DNA of 64,000 bases from Devosia ureilytica (GCF_024273195.1 NZ_JAMZCU010000001.1:581652-645651); one strand, 5' to 3'; shown: positions 18,529 through 28,471, counted from the first letter of the stretch. Notes: generated by a model not told the origin, from the letters alone. Program-made: numbers and translations.

Positions 18529-18659
18529 GATTGGCCTCATCTAGGAAATTGAAATGCGGTGTCGCGTCGGACAGGGCAATAGCCTGGCCTGGGGCTGGCG
18601 TCGCCGCGCCCGGGCAGATCGACTGCCGCGAAAGTAATGTGGGTGCCGGGAACGGCGGA

Positions 18660-18679
18660 ACAGCGCCCTTGGGCGCTGT
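18660..18679 (-). other. intercistronic hairpin between transport and catabolic genes
   Basis: Perfect 9-pair stem 18660-18668 / 18671-18679 with a 2-base loop, in the 171-base gap after the ATPase gene. There is no U-tract on the minus strand. It separates the transporter part of the mRNA from the enzyme part. Confidence 0.55.
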
Positions 18680-18699
18680 CCCTTGATGCAGTTTGGACC

Positions 18700-19785
<1,086 letters not shown>

Positions 19786-19789
19786 TCGG

Positions 19790-20722
19790 TTACCCCTTCA
19801 CCGCACCGGCGGCAACGCCGCGGACAAACCACTTGCCGGATACGAAATAGACCGTGAGCGGCACGAGGCCAGTCAGAACGGTGGCGGCCATGTTCACGTT
19901 GTATTCGGGCGTGCCCTGGGCCGAGTTGACAATATTGTTGAGCTGGACGGTCATCGGATAATTCTGCGTGCCGGCAAAGACGACGCCGAACAGGAAGTCG
20001 TTCCAGATGCCGGTAACCTGCAGGATGAGCGCGACAACGAAGATCGGCAGCGACATGGGCAGCATGATCTCGAAGAAGATGCGCCAGAACCCTGCCCCAT
20101 CGACGCGCGCCGCCTTGAACAATTCCTGCGGCAAGGACGCGAAGTAATTGCGGAACAGGAGTGTGAGGATAGGCATGCCGAACACGGTGTGGATCAGGAT
20201 GACGGCCTGCAAGGTGCCGAAAATCTTGAGCTCACGGGTGATCATCACCAGCGGATAGAGCATCACCTGATAGGGGATGAACGAGCCGAAGATAAGGATG
20301 GCAAAGAAGACTTCCGAGCCCTTGAAGCGCCAGTTGACCAGCGCATAGCCATTCACCGCGGCAATGAAAATCGACACGATGGTGGAGGGAATGGTGATCT
20401 TTACCGAGTTCCAGAAGCCGGGGGCCAGACCTTCACAGGTCAAACCGGTACAGGCGCTGGTCCACGCCCGCACCCAGGCATCCAGGTTTGGCGTTTGGGG
20501 CAAGGCAAAGATGTTGCCAAAGCGGATTTCCGGCATGGTCTTGAGCGAAGTCACGACCATCACGTAGAGCGGAAACAGGTAGTAAAGGGAGAAGAAGACC
20601 AGAGTGGTATAGAGAATGATCTTCTTGGGGGTGAAGAACGGCTTGGGACGGGGGCCGCTGGGCTCCACTGCCGCTTGGCTGCCGGTTACAGGAGTACTGG
20701 CCATGGTTGCTGTCTGGCTCAT
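19790..20722 (-). CDS. CUT1 sugar ABC transporter permease (MalG/GtsC type)
   Basis: 310 residues, six membrane segments (first LYTTLVFFSLYYLFPLYVMV). The coupling EAA motif is LFKAARVDGAGFWRIFFEIM. The Cys pair in TSACTGLTCEGLAPGF in the periplasmic insert resembles glucose/mannose transporter GtsC-like proteins. Its ATG overlaps the stop of the preceding permease by one base (TGATG), showing translational coupling. Confidence 0.9.
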   Translation of the reverse strand: MSQTATMASTPVTGSQAAVEPSGPRPKPFFTPKKIILYTTLVFFSLYYLFPLYVMVVTSLKTMPEIRFGNIFALPQTPNLDAWVRAWTSACTGLTCEGLAPGFWNSVKITIPSTIVSIFIAAVNGYALVNWRFKGSEVFFAILIFGSFIPYQVMLYPLVMITRELKIFGTLQAVILIHTVFGMPILTLLFRNYFASLPQELFKAARVDGAGFWRIFFEIMLPMSLPIFVVALILQVTGIWNDFLFGVVFAGTQNYPMTVQLNNIVNSAQGTPEYNVNMAATVLTGLVPLTVYFVSGKWFVRGVAAGAVKG

Positions 20723-21660
20723 CAGCGACGACCCTTTCCACCAAATTCAAGATAGGCCCACGGGATCATGATGATCAGAACCGTCAGCAGCATCATGGTC
20801 GCACCGGCCAGACCCTGGCCGATGTTGCCGCCCGAGAACATGTAGTTGAACACGTATTTGGCGGGCACTTCGGAGGAGATGCCGGGGCCGCCATTGGTCA
20901 GCGCCACGACAAGGTCATAGAGACGGACAATGCCGGAACCGATGATCACGACGGCGGTGACAAGCACGCCGCGCATCATGGGAAGGACGATGGATAAGTA
21001 GGTGCGCCAGGTGGGAATGCCATCGACGCGCGCAGCCTTCCAGACTTCCTCGTCAACGCCGCGCAGACCCGCCAGCATCAGCACCATGCAGAAGCCAGTG
21101 CCATGCCAGAGACCGGCGATCAGCAGCGCGAACAGCACCATCTTGGGATTGGCGATCCAGTCGAAGCTGAACCAGTCCCAACCCAGCTTACGCATTGTTC
21201 CCTGCAGACCCAGGGTGGGGTTCATGATCCACTGCCAGACCAGGCCCGTCACGATGAACGAGAGAGCGAAGGGATAGAGCATGATCGTGCGGAAGGCGCT
21301 TTCAAAGCGAACCTTCTGATCGATGAGGACGGCCAGGATGAAGCCGATCACCAGGGTAAAGACCAGGGACATGGCCCCATAGGCCAACAGGTTCCACACC
21401 GAAACATTCCAGCGCGAGGTCGCGAACAGGCGCTCGTACTGGTCAAAGCCGATGAACTTGCCCGTGGGCAGAAGCTTGGAATTGGTGAAGGAGTAATAGA
21501 TCGTCCAGATCGTGCAGCCGACAAAAACCACGAGGACCGTGATCACCATGGGCAGCGCCGCAAACTTGGCGGACAGATTGTGTAAAAAGATTCTGGACAA
21601 GAATCCGGGTCGGGTCGATACCCCTGCCCCATCCTCCATCCGAACGGCAGTATCCGCCAT
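20722..21660 (-). CDS. CUT1 sugar ABC transporter permease (MalF/GtsB type)
   Basis: 312 residues with about six membrane segments. The coupling EAA motif is VWKAARVDGIPTWRTYLSIV. The ATG at 21660 (MADTAVRMEDGAG) has GGAGAG upstream. It pairs with the MalG-like permease, and its stop overlaps that gene's start. The substrate is probably a hexose or a glucoside by resemblance to glucose transporters; the family does not decide it. Confidence 0.9.
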   Translation of the reverse strand: MADTAVRMEDGAGVSTRPGFLSRIFLHNLSAKFAALPMVITVLVVFVGCTIWTIYYSFTNSKLLPTGKFIGFDQYERLFATSRWNVSVWNLLAYGAMSLVFTLVIGFILAVLIDQKVRFESAFRTIMLYPFALSFIVTGLVWQWIMNPTLGLQGTMRKLGWDWFSFDWIANPKMVLFALLIAGLWHGTGFCMVLMLAGLRGVDEEVWKAARVDGIPTWRTYLSIVLPMMRGVLVTAVVIIGSGIVRLYDLVVALTNGGPGISSEVPAKYVFNYMFSGGNIGQGLAGATMMLLTVLIIMIPWAYLEFGGKGRR

Positions 21661-21722
21661 TTGGGCTCTCCATAAGACGGTGGCCGACCTTGTCGATGCA
21701 AGGCCGACCACCGGATTTCAGA

Positions 21723-21742
21723 GGCGGGGCCATGGCCCCGCC
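21723..21742 (-). other. intercistronic hairpin between binding-protein and permease genes
   Basis: Perfect 20-base palindrome, nine GC-rich pairs plus a central AT, between the binding-protein stop (21756) and the permease start (21660). It can stabilise the upstream mRNA segment. The aap locus has an analogous hairpin at the same place in its operon. Confidence 0.65.
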
Positions 21743-21755
21743 AAACATGTCAGGA

Positions 21756-22997
21756 TCAGTCAGCCGACTCGATGATCGAGGCATAACGCTCGATGTAATC
21801 GTCGACGGTGATGCTGTCGTCATCGAGGAACTCGATGTTGAGATCCTGCATCTGCTGCTGGGTATCGCTGGAGAGCGCGAAGTCACCCGACGGCAGCAGA
21901 CCATTGCCGAGCATCTTGATGGCCTTCTGCATGCACGGATTGGCATTCGACAGATCGATGTCGGTGCGGATCGGCATGGAGCCCTTGACCATGTTGAAGT
22001 TCAGCTGGCCTTCGGGCGAGATCAGGATCTTGGCCAGATCGGTCTGAGCCTGGATCACGGCCGGATCGGTACCTTCCGGAAGAACCGGGAAGTAGAACGA
22101 GTCGCCGCCACCGGTCAGCTGGTCACCCATGCCGAGAGCGGGGAGACATTCGTAGTTTTCGCCCGGAACACCACCTGCAACCTGCAGATCGCCAGCGAGC
22201 CAGTCGCCGTGGATGTTGCCAGCAGCTTCGCCGGACAGGATCTGGTTGCCCACGTCACCGAAGGACGGGACCATCATTTCGGGCGAGATCACCTTGCGGA
22301 GCGAGTCCATGGCTTCGGCAACCTTGCGGAATTCAGGGCCACGAACAGCGTCGCCGCTCTTGTCACGGTTGACGGCCAGGACGAGGTCCGAACCACCGAT
22401 ACCCGACATCAGCACACCCGGGACGCCCGAGATCGGCCAACCGGTCGCGAGACCGAACGGCAGAATACCGGCTTCTTCAAGAGCGGGCCACGATGCGACA
22501 TACTCATCCCAGTTGGTCGGGACGGGCTGACCGATCTTTTCGTAAGCAGCGGTGGAGAGCCACAGCCAATCCCACGAGTGAATATTGATCGGGAGGCAGT
22601 AGAGGCCGCCTTCATACTTACAAGCTTCGAGCAGGGACTGATCGACGTAGAAGTCGAGGCCGCCCATTTCTTCCACGATCGGGGTCAGGTCGCGCATCAG
22701 GCCAGCCTGGATGAGCTCCTCGGCGTCGCGGCCAGTATTCATCTGGGTAGCGCCCATCGGATCACCACCGATAATGCGGCTGATGATGACGGGGTTCGCA
22801 CCGGTGCCCGAACCTGCCAGAGCCGAGTCGACCCAGGTATTGCCGGTCTTCTCTTCGAAGAGCTTGGCGAATTCGGCGATGGCCGCAGCTTCACCAGCCG
22901 AAGTCCACCAGTGGGTCACTTCCAGATCCACCGCATAAGCAGACGTGGAGCCGAGGAAAGCGGTTGCCATTGCGGCAACCACTGCAAATTTCTTCAT
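21756..22997 (-). CDS. sugar ABC transporter substrate-binding protein (glucose/GtsA type)
   Basis: 413 residues, periplasmic family-1 solute-binding protein. Signal peptide MKKFAVVAAMATAFLGSTSA, then VDLEVTHWWTSAGEAAAIAE, a start shared with glucose-binding GtsA-like proteins. GDPMGATQMNTGRDAEELI and GDWLAGDLQVAGG are further recognisable stretches. The ATG at 22997 has GGAGG ending 7 bases upstream. First gene of an eight-gene minus-strand unit reaching to 14229, divergent from lacI. Confidence 0.92.
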   Translation of the reverse strand: MKKFAVVAAMATAFLGSTSAYAVDLEVTHWWTSAGEAAAIAEFAKLFEEKTGNTWVDSALAGSGTGANPVIISRIIGGDPMGATQMNTGRDAEELIQAGLMRDLTPIVEEMGGLDFYVDQSLLEACKYEGGLYCLPINIHSWDWLWLSTAAYEKIGQPVPTNWDEYVASWPALEEAGILPFGLATGWPISGVPGVLMSGIGGSDLVLAVNRDKSGDAVRGPEFRKVAEAMDSLRKVISPEMMVPSFGDVGNQILSGEAAGNIHGDWLAGDLQVAGGVPGENYECLPALGMGDQLTGGGDSFYFPVLPEGTDPAVIQAQTDLAKILISPEGQLNFNMVKGSMPIRTDIDLSNANPCMQKAIKMLGNGLLPSGDFALSSDTQQQMQDLNIEFLDDDSITVDDYIERYASIIESAD

Positions 22998-23088
22998 AAG
23001 TTGTCCTCCCAACGAACACGAGGAGCTTGCGCCCCAGCGATGCACCAGTCGCATAGCAGTTCCTCCTAAAGAGCAAGCCACGACTGTG

Positions 23089-23102
23089 TGTAATCGATTG
23101 CA
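23089..23102. promoter_or_regulatory. LacI-family operator, site 1
   Basis: TGTAATCGATTGCA, one base off the perfect palindrome TGCAATCGATTGCA, in the divergent region between the sugar-binding-protein gene (start 22997) and lacI (start 23222). A centred CG with A/T-rich flanks is typical for LacI/GalR operators. A second copy lies 35 bases away. Confidence 0.75.
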
Positions 23103-23123
23103 CTACACGTTCCAAATTGGTTG

Positions 23124-23137
23124 TGCAATCGATTTCA
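23124..23137. promoter_or_regulatory. LacI-family operator, site 2
   Basis: TGCAATCGATTTCA, also one base off TGCAATCGATTGCA, but with its deviation in the other half-site from site 1. Start-to-start spacing of 35 bases (about 3.3 helical turns) places both between the divergent promoters, suited to joint repression of both genes. Confidence 0.75.
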
Positions 23138-23221
23138 GGAGTTTCATACAACCCTTGCGGACCTGTCAAGATCGATTTAGACCATTTGGGTTACTGACAG
23201 CGAGAGGGGGCGCTGCCAGCG

Positions 23222-24262
23222 ATGACAGAGATAAGAAAAACGCCGACAATTCAAGATGTTGCGCGCTTTGCCAATGTATCTACAGCTACAGTTAGCCGCG
23301 CCTTGTCGAGCCCCGACAGGGTCAGCGAGGGCACCCGTGCGCGCGTTTCCGAGGCGGTTCGTGTAACCGGTTACACACTCAACCAAACGGCGCGATCGCT
23401 CCGCCAGCGAACCGCCCGAACGATCCTCGTGGCGTTGCCTGACATCCGCAATTCGTTCTTCTCATCCATCCTCGACGCGGTGGAGCGCGAGGCGACGAAT
23501 CGCGGCTACGGCGTGCTGGTGGCCAACCTCTTTTTGGCGCAGGCGCCGGCACAACGGCTGCAGGAATACATGCTGTCGAACCGGGCCGATGGTCTGCTGC
23601 TGCTTGATGGGTCTCTGGACGTGCCGACCCTGCAGTCCCTGGCAATGCCCCCCTATTCCGTGCCGCTGGTCGTCGCCTGCGAAGAAATTCCGAACTCAGG
23701 CTTTCACACAGTGCTCACCGACAATGTCCGGGCCGCCGAGCGCGCAACGCGCCATCTGATTGACCTGGGTCATCGCAACATCGGGCATCTGCTCGGCCCG
23801 GAGCACAATGTTGTCGCCCGCGACCGGCTTGCCGGGTTCAGTGCGGCGCTCAGGATGAGCAACCTGCCGCTGCGGCAGGACTGGCTGCTGCGGGGCAATT
23901 TCGAGATGGAAAGCGGCTTCGCCTCCGCCGCGCATTTCATGTCGATGAACGAACGCCCGAGCGCCGTGTTCGCAGCCAATGACGAATCGGCCATCGGGTT
24001 TTTGTCCGGCTTGCGGCAGCACGGCATAGAATGTCCGCGCGATATCTCGGTGGTGGGTTTTGACGATCTGGGCGTTGCCGCCCACTATACGCCACCCCTG
24101 ACCACCATGCGGCAACCGCGCGAAATGCTGGGGCGCATGGCGGCCGAGGCCCTGATGGATCTGCTTGAGCAGGTCGAGCCACGACAGCGGCAGCTCCGTA
24201 TCGTGCTCAATTCCGAACTCATAGTGCGCGAAAGCACAGGCCACCCTCACAGCGAGTTCTGA
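23222..24262 (+). CDS. LacI-family transcriptional repressor of the sugar operon
   Basis: 346 residues. N-terminal helix-turn-helix PTIQDVARFANVSTATVSRA and hinge helix (YTLNQTARSLR, about residues 55-65) that reads the operator centre, then a periplasmic-binding-protein-like effector domain with AVFAANDESAIGFLSGLRQ and ISVVGFDDLGVA. Divergent from the sugar-uptake operon, with two matching operators in between; it probably represses that operon and itself until a pathway sugar binds. The ATG at 23222 is 12 bases after a GAGGGGG run. Confidence 0.92.
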   Translation: MTEIRKTPTIQDVARFANVSTATVSRALSSPDRVSEGTRARVSEAVRVTGYTLNQTARSLRQRTARTILVALPDIRNSFFSSILDAVEREATNRGYGVLVANLFLAQAPAQRLQEYMLSNRADGLLLLDGSLDVPTLQSLAMPPYSVPLVVACEEIPNSGFHTVLTDNVRAAERATRHLIDLGHRNIGHLLGPEHNVVARDRLAGFSAALRMSNLPLRQDWLLRGNFEMESGFASAAHFMSMNERPSAVFAANDESAIGFLSGLRQHGIECPRDISVVGFDDLGVAAHYTPPLTTMRQPREMLGRMAAEALMDLLEQVEPRQRQLRIVLNSELIVRESTGHPHSEF

Positions 24263-24325
24263 CTCCATTCAGGATTTTTGAGGGGTATGGATTCGGCGCC
24301 AAAATGCGCTACACAGGCGCCGTGC

Positions 24326-24402
24326 GGTCCCGTAGCTCAGCTGGATAGAGCAGCAGCCTTCTAAGCTGAAGGTCACAGGTTCGAGTCCTGTCGGGATCGC
24401 CA
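24326..24402 (+). tRNA. tRNA-Arg (anticodon TCT)
   Basis: 77 bases. Acceptor GGTCCCG / CGGGATC (one G-T), D arm GCTC..GAGC, anticodon loop CTTCTAA (anticodon TCT), T arm ACAGG TTCGAGT CCTGT, discriminator G, encoded CCA. The top pair of the anticodon stem (27-43) is a G-A mismatch; the other four pairs are normal. Confidence 0.95.
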
Positions 24403-24512
24403 ATTTTTCCCCGAGCGACCAAAACTTTGCACGTATTTTTGCGCGCTGAAGTCCGCCCCATCTGGGTGCCGATGGCGAGCAAGGCTTGTACGGGCGGACG
24501 AATTGGGCCAAT

Positions 24513-25271
24513 TTGTGTCGACCAACGGGGGTTGATCCACTGCCTGAAACCGCAAACCGACCGACCATCGTGCTCTTCGATCTCGATGGAACATTGGTGC
24601 ATCACGTCAATCCGCGCGTGCTGCAGATGCTGGAATTCCTGGACGATTGCTCGCACCGCGGCGGTCGTCTGGTAGCGCGCTTCCGGCTGGCCCGCCGAGG
24701 CCGGACTGTCCAAAAGCCGGCTCCCAAGCTCCTGGTTCACAAGGCCATCCACAAGGTTCGCCGCAAGAGCGTCGAGCAAATGCTGGTCCCCTGCGAAACC
24801 ATGCGCGGCGTTCTCGAGCGCTTGCGTTCCGAAGGCGTTGCAATGGGCGTCGTCAGCAATGGGCTCGGCCGCGGCTACGGGCATGATGTGCTCGAGGCAT
24901 TCGATCTCAAGAAATATTTCAGTACTGCGGTGTTTCGCGAGGATGTGGCTCGGGGCAAGCCTTGGCCGGATTCCTTGCTGGCGGCCCTTGACGGGATCGG
25001 CCGCGAGCTGCGGCGGAATGATGTGATTTGGTATATCGGCGATCAGCGCAAGGACATCGGCGCCGCAGTGGCGGCGTCCCAGGCGATTGGACATGCCGTG
25101 CGCCCCATCGCCCTCGGTGCGCGCGCAGCCCTGGGCGCAGTTGAAGCCCGACTGGCACCGGCGCAGATCATGTGGTCGGCTCTCGATTTTGAGCGCACCG
25201 TGGCGGCGGCGTTTGAGCCGGACGGGATCGAGCGATCACTGATCGATCCCCTGCCCGCGCCGCTGCTGTAG
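24513..25271 (+). CDS. HAD-superfamily hydrolase (phosphatase)
   Basis: About 252 residues. Motif I IVLFDLDGTLV with both catalytic aspartates, motif II MGVVSNG, motif III lysine in ARGKPWPD, motif IV WYIGDQRKDIGAA. An insert rich in Arg/Lys (residues ~45-85) forms the cap and includes PKLLVHKAIHKVRRKS. Related to phosphoglycolate-phosphatase-like HADs; substrate unknown. The start is uncertain: TTG at 24513 is used here, but homology begins only near a CTG at 24540, which has GGGGG 8 bases upstream; no ATG precedes motif I. Confidence 0.75.
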   Translation: MCRPTGVDPLPETANRPTIVLFDLDGTLVHHVNPRVLQMLEFLDDCSHRGGRLVARFRLARRGRTVQKPAPKLLVHKAIHKVRRKSVEQMLVPCETMRGVLERLRSEGVAMGVVSNGLGRGYGHDVLEAFDLKKYFSTAVFREDVARGKPWPDSLLAALDGIGRELRRNDVIWYIGDQRKDIGAAVAASQAIGHAVRPIALGARAALGAVEARLAPAQIMWSALDFERTVAAAFEPDGIERSLIDPLPAPLL

Positions 25272-25275
25272 CCTT

Positions 25276-25767
25276 CTAAAAGTCAAAACCCATCTGGTTG
25301 ACTGGTGGCTCCACCTTGGCAGGCCGCAGGGGTTTTTCCGGCTTGATTTCCGCAGGTGGCGTTGCAAGTGCCTCAGCGACCTCCGGCACAGTTGCAGTGT
25401 TGCGGCGGATGCGGATCGTCTTTGGGGCCGCGGCCGGCAGCGGCGCAGAGGTTGTCTCGGCGACGGGCTGCGCAGCGCTTTCGGGCGCCTGCGGAGACAC
25501 GACCGTCTCGATCCAGGCCATGGCGCCACTCAGTTTGGCGGCGCGCAGGGCGTACAGATTTTCTCGCCCCTTCTTGACCTCGGCCACCAGTCCGGCGGTT
25601 TTTAGCACCCGCAAGTGGCGCGAGATAGCCGGACGGCTGATGGCAAAGGCATCGGACAGCTTGTGGACGGGAATGGGCCCGGCCAGCAGGATCTCGATGA
25701 TCCGACACCGCGTGGCATCGGCGAGAGCGGAATAGAGGGCGATGGGTGGCTTGGGCTTGCGGGTCAT
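25276..25767 (-). CDS. ArsR-family transcriptional regulator
   Basis: 163 residues. Winged helix-turn-helix in residues ~1-90: ALYSALADATRCRIIEILL, then recognition helix AISRPAISRHLRVLKTAGLV and wing VKKGRENLYAL. The metal-binding ELCVCDL motif of ArsR/SmtB is absent, so the signal is not obviously a metal. The C-terminal ~70 residues are Ala/Pro-rich with a basic patch (TIRIRRNTA), probably disordered. The ATG at 25767 starts the HTH; a longer open frame upstream is not credible. A perfect palindrome 14 bases upstream is a likely autoregulatory operator. Convergent with the HAD gene, 4 bases away. Confidence 0.85.
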   Translation of the reverse strand: MTRKPKPPIALYSALADATRCRIIEILLAGPIPVHKLSDAFAISRPAISRHLRVLKTAGLVAEVKKGRENLYALRAAKLSGAMAWIETVVSPQAPESAAQPVAETTSAPLPAAAPKTIRIRRNTATVPEVAEALATPPAEIKPEKPLRPAKVEPPVNQMGFDF

Positions 25768-25780
25768 GACTGCGGTTAAA

Positions 25781-25796
25781 GTAACGCCAGCGTTAC
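25781..25796. promoter_or_regulatory. palindromic operator before the ArsR-type gene
   Basis: GTAACGC-CA-GCGTTAC: seven perfect pairs and a 2-base spacer, 14 bases before the ArsR-type start codon. Size and placement fit an autoregulatory winged-HTH operator. Confidence 0.65.
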
Positions 25797-25932
25797 CCGT
25801 CAAGCCGCATGAGGCTGGGCTAAGAGCTTGTTCACCAGAAATCTTCGGCGACACTTCACGATGGTGGTAAAAGTCATTGCGGAGAAAGGTATTGGTCACA
25901 TCCACGCCACACGATGACGGCAAGGAGGACGG

Positions 25933-26622
25933 ATGATGACAAGCGCCACCAAGCTGCCGGGAGAGACCCAGGTCCAGGAACGCCGCCGCTATTCGACTGC
26001 CGAACTGGTGGTTGATGCGGCTGTCCACATCTTCGGCCTGGTTGTCGCGATAGCGGCTGGTTCCGTGCTCCTGGCGCTGGCGCTGCTTCACACGGCCCCC
26101 GAGGCCTTCCCTGCCCTCATCGTCTATGTCGCCACCCTCATCGTGGTGCTGGGGGTATCGCTGGCCTTCAACATGTGGCCGGCCTCGCCGGTCAAGCAAT
26201 ATCTGGCCCGGCTCGACCAGGCGGCCATATTCCTGTTCATCGCCGGATCTTACACGCCGTTCCTCGCAGTGCTTGGCGGCACGTCGGCGGGCGTCGTTAT
26301 GATGAGTTTCGTGTGGGGTGCGTCGCTGGTCGGTGTGGCACTGAAATTGATTGTGCCGCAGCGCTTCGGGCGCGTAGCCATTGTTCTTTATCTGGCTATC
26401 GGCTGGAGCGGCATATTGGTGTTCCAGTCACTTGGCCAGGCGCTGCCGCCCACCACACTATGGCTGTTGCTGGCCGGAGGCGTGACCTATTCCGCCGGCA
26501 TCATTTTCCATCTGTGGGAAAAGCTGAAGTTCCAGAACGCCCTTTGGCACGTGTTTGTGGTGGCGGGCGCGAGCCTTCACCTTTGGGCCGTGCTCGACTG
26601 CATGGTTATTGCGCGGCTGTAA
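25933..26622 (+). CDS. trhA: hemolysin III / PAQR-type membrane protein (TrhA-like)
   Basis: 229 residues with seven predicted membrane segments. YSTAELVVDAAVHIFGLVVA with its His, LDQAAIFLFIAGSYTPFL (conserved Asp and Ser) and HLWEKLKFQNALWHVFVVAG (conserved His pair) are the PAQR metal-site motifs. Bacterial members affect membrane energetics and fluidity; the hemolysin name is historical. GGAGG lies 5 bases before the ATGATG start. The 3' end overlaps the convergent DUF192 gene by 17 bases. Confidence 0.9.
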   Translation: MMTSATKLPGETQVQERRRYSTAELVVDAAVHIFGLVVAIAAGSVLLALALLHTAPEAFPALIVYVATLIVVLGVSLAFNMWPASPVKQYLARLDQAAIFLFIAGSYTPFLAVLGGTSAGVVMMSFVWGASLVGVALKLIVPQRFGRVAIVLYLAIGWSGILVFQSLGQALPPTTLWLLLAGGVTYSAGIIFHLWEKLKFQNALWHVFVVAGASLHLWAVLDCMVIARL

Positions 26623-27091
26623 TCCGGGCGTGCTCGACCTGATCGCCGGCCTCGATGCCCAGTTCCACTGAACGCCCACCAGGAATCTCCAGAACGAACT
26701 GCACCGGTCCAGCCGAAGGTATGGACGTGGTGTCATGCGGGCGGGCATTGACGTGGATGTTGAGGATTGTCCCATCCGCCTCGATGAAGAGCATGTCGAG
26801 CGGAATATAGGTGTTGCGCATCCAGAACGAGACTGGGCGCTCCTCCTTGAAGTCAAACAGCATGCCGGCGTCGTCCGCCAACTCCTGCACATACATCAGG
26901 CCCTTGGCGCGCGTTTCCGGCGTATCGACCACTTCTACCGTGAACACATGATCGCCGCCGGCGGCGCGAATGGTCAGTTGCGCTTCATTGCTGCAGGCCG
27001 CCAGTGGCAACCCGATGACCAGCGCGAAAGCGGCAAGCGTGGCCCGCGCGGGGCGCGGCAAGCTGGCGCCAGACCAGCGATCTTCATTCAT
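26606..27091 (-). CDS. DUF192 lipoprotein
   Basis: 161 residues. N-terminal hydrophobic segment TLAAFALVIGLPLAACS with a lipobox (LAAC), so probably a lipoprotein. The DUF192 body follows: F-T-V-E-V-V-DTPETRAKGLMYV, GMLFDF, SFWMRNTYIPLDMLFI and VLEIPGG. The family is beta-barrel-like, of unknown function. The ATG at 27091 is 13 bases after the cold-shock gene stop, so the two form an operon, a pairing common in Hyphomicrobiales. Confidence 0.88.
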   Translation of the reverse strand: MNEDRWSGASLPRPARATLAAFALVIGLPLAACSNEAQLTIRAAGGDHVFTVEVVDTPETRAKGLMYVQELADDAGMLFDFKEERPVSFWMRNTYIPLDMLFIEADGTILNIHVNARPHDTTSIPSAGPVQFVLEIPGGRSVELGIEAGDQVEHARITAAQ

Positions 27092-27104
27092 GAAATGTCT
27101 GCTT

Positions 27105-27725
27105 TCAGTGCGACGAGGGTGCATCGCCCCAACCATCCGGGCGAATCTCGGCGACCATGAGGCCCTTGGGACCATTTCCATAGCGCACCAGGACAAATTG
27201 GCCCGGACGCAGTTCGGTGATGCCAAAGCGACGCAGAGTTTCCATATGCACGAAAACGTCTGGGGTGCCCTCGCCGGCCGAAAGGAAACCGAAGCCGCGG
27301 ATGCGGTTGAACCATTTCACTTCGAGCCGAACCATGCCAGAGGTCGCCTCGACCGTAACATGGGTACGCGGTGCAGGCATTTGCGATGGGTGTCGCGCGG
27401 TCGATTCGTCCATCGAAACAACGCGGAAGGCCTGCAGGCCACCAGGGCGGTTCAACGCCTCCACGACGATCCGCGCGCCCTCGTAGGCGGTCTGGTAGCC
27501 ATCGCGGCGCAGGCAGGTCACGTGCAGCAAAACATCGGCCATGCCATTGTCAGGCACAATGAAACCAAAGCCCTTGCCGGCGTCGAACCACTTGATGGTT
27601 CCGGCCACCTCAATGGTGTCTGCAGTCGGCTGTGCGCTGTTCTGCGCGAAGTCGCCGTGCAGATCGGCTCCCGGTCCGTTCAGGTTGACGGCGCCGCCGT
27701 CATCGCCGTTGCCCTTAGCCCCCAT
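27105..27725 (-). CDS. double-domain cold-shock protein
   Basis: 206 residues with two cold-shock (OB) domains. The first (residues ~40-105) has IKWFDAGKGFGFIVPDNG and DVLLHVT; the second (~130-200) has VKWFNRIRGFGFLSAGEG and DVFVHMETLRRFG. These are the RNP-1 and RNP-2 single-strand nucleic-acid-binding motifs; both domains look functional. N-terminal 35 residues are low-complexity. Likely an RNA chaperone. Operon with the DUF192 gene. Confidence 0.92.
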   Translation of the reverse strand: MGAKGNGDDGGAVNLNGPGADLHGDFAQNSAQPTADTIEVAGTIKWFDAGKGFGFIVPDNGMADVLLHVTCLRRDGYQTAYEGARIVVEALNRPGGLQAFRVVSMDESTARHPSQMPAPRTHVTVEATSGMVRLEVKWFNRIRGFGFLSAGEGTPDVFVHMETLRRFGITELRPGQFVLVRYGNGPKGLMVAEIRPDGWGDAPSSH

Positions 27726-27913
27726 AATTCCAACGCCTTTTCACTCGCCCGCCGCATGCGGGTACTCCTCACAAGACCAAATCAGTCTGGCCGATTCAAC
27801 GGCAAAAGTTAAGAAGGTGTTGCGATTTTGTTGACAGCTCAATTGCGCACTTCTTGCAGGGGTGCCCTGAGCTTGTTAGGCCATGCGCGACGAACAGCCA
27901 AAGGAGACCAGCC

Positions 27914-28336
27914 TTGAAGTATCTGCACACCATGGTGCGCGTCACCAATGTCGAGGAAAGCCTCCGATTCTATTGCCAGGGCCTCGGCCTTGAGGAAGTG
28001 CGCCGCACCGACAATGAGAAGGGCCGATTCACGCTGATCTTCCTCAGCGCTCCCGGGGACAAGGGTGGTGAGGTCGAACTGACCTACAATTGGGATCCAG
28101 ATCCCCAACCCTACGCCGGCGGCCGCAATTTCGGGCACCTGGCCTATCGGGTCGATGACATCTATGCCCTGTGCCAGCACCTGTCGGACATGGGCGTCGT
28201 TATCAACCGCCCGCCCCGCGACGGCCATATGGCCTTTGTGCGCTCCCCCGATGGAATTTCCATCGAACTGATCCAGGACGGACACCTGCCTCCGCAGGAA
28301 CCCTGGGCCTCGATGCCGAACACCGGCAGCTGGTAA
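27914..28336 (+). CDS. gloA: lactoylglutathione lyase (glyoxalase I)
   Basis: 140 residues. Converts the methylglyoxal-glutathione hemithioacetal to S-lactoylglutathione. Metal ligands are His in LHTMVRV, Glu in GGEVELTYNW, His in FGHLAYRV and Glu in SIELIQ. Starts with TTG at 27914, with AAGGAG (27901-27906) 7 bases upstream; the protein then begins LKYLHTMVRVTNVEESLRFY, the family start. Monocistronic. Confidence 0.92.
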   Translation: MKYLHTMVRVTNVEESLRFYCQGLGLEEVRRTDNEKGRFTLIFLSAPGDKGGEVELTYNWDPDPQPYAGGRNFGHLAYRVDDIYALCQHLSDMGVVINRPPRDGHMAFVRSPDGISIELIQDGHLPPQEPWASMPNTGSW

Positions 28337-28471
28337 CAGCTTGACACGCTTAAGGTTTCGCTAACCTTGCCGCTTAGCACCGGGTTAGCGAAACCGCTCT
28401 AATTTTAGCGACTACACTCCAATCCCCATTGCCTGTTGCCAAAGCGCGACATGAGCCTCGGGAAGGTCGCT

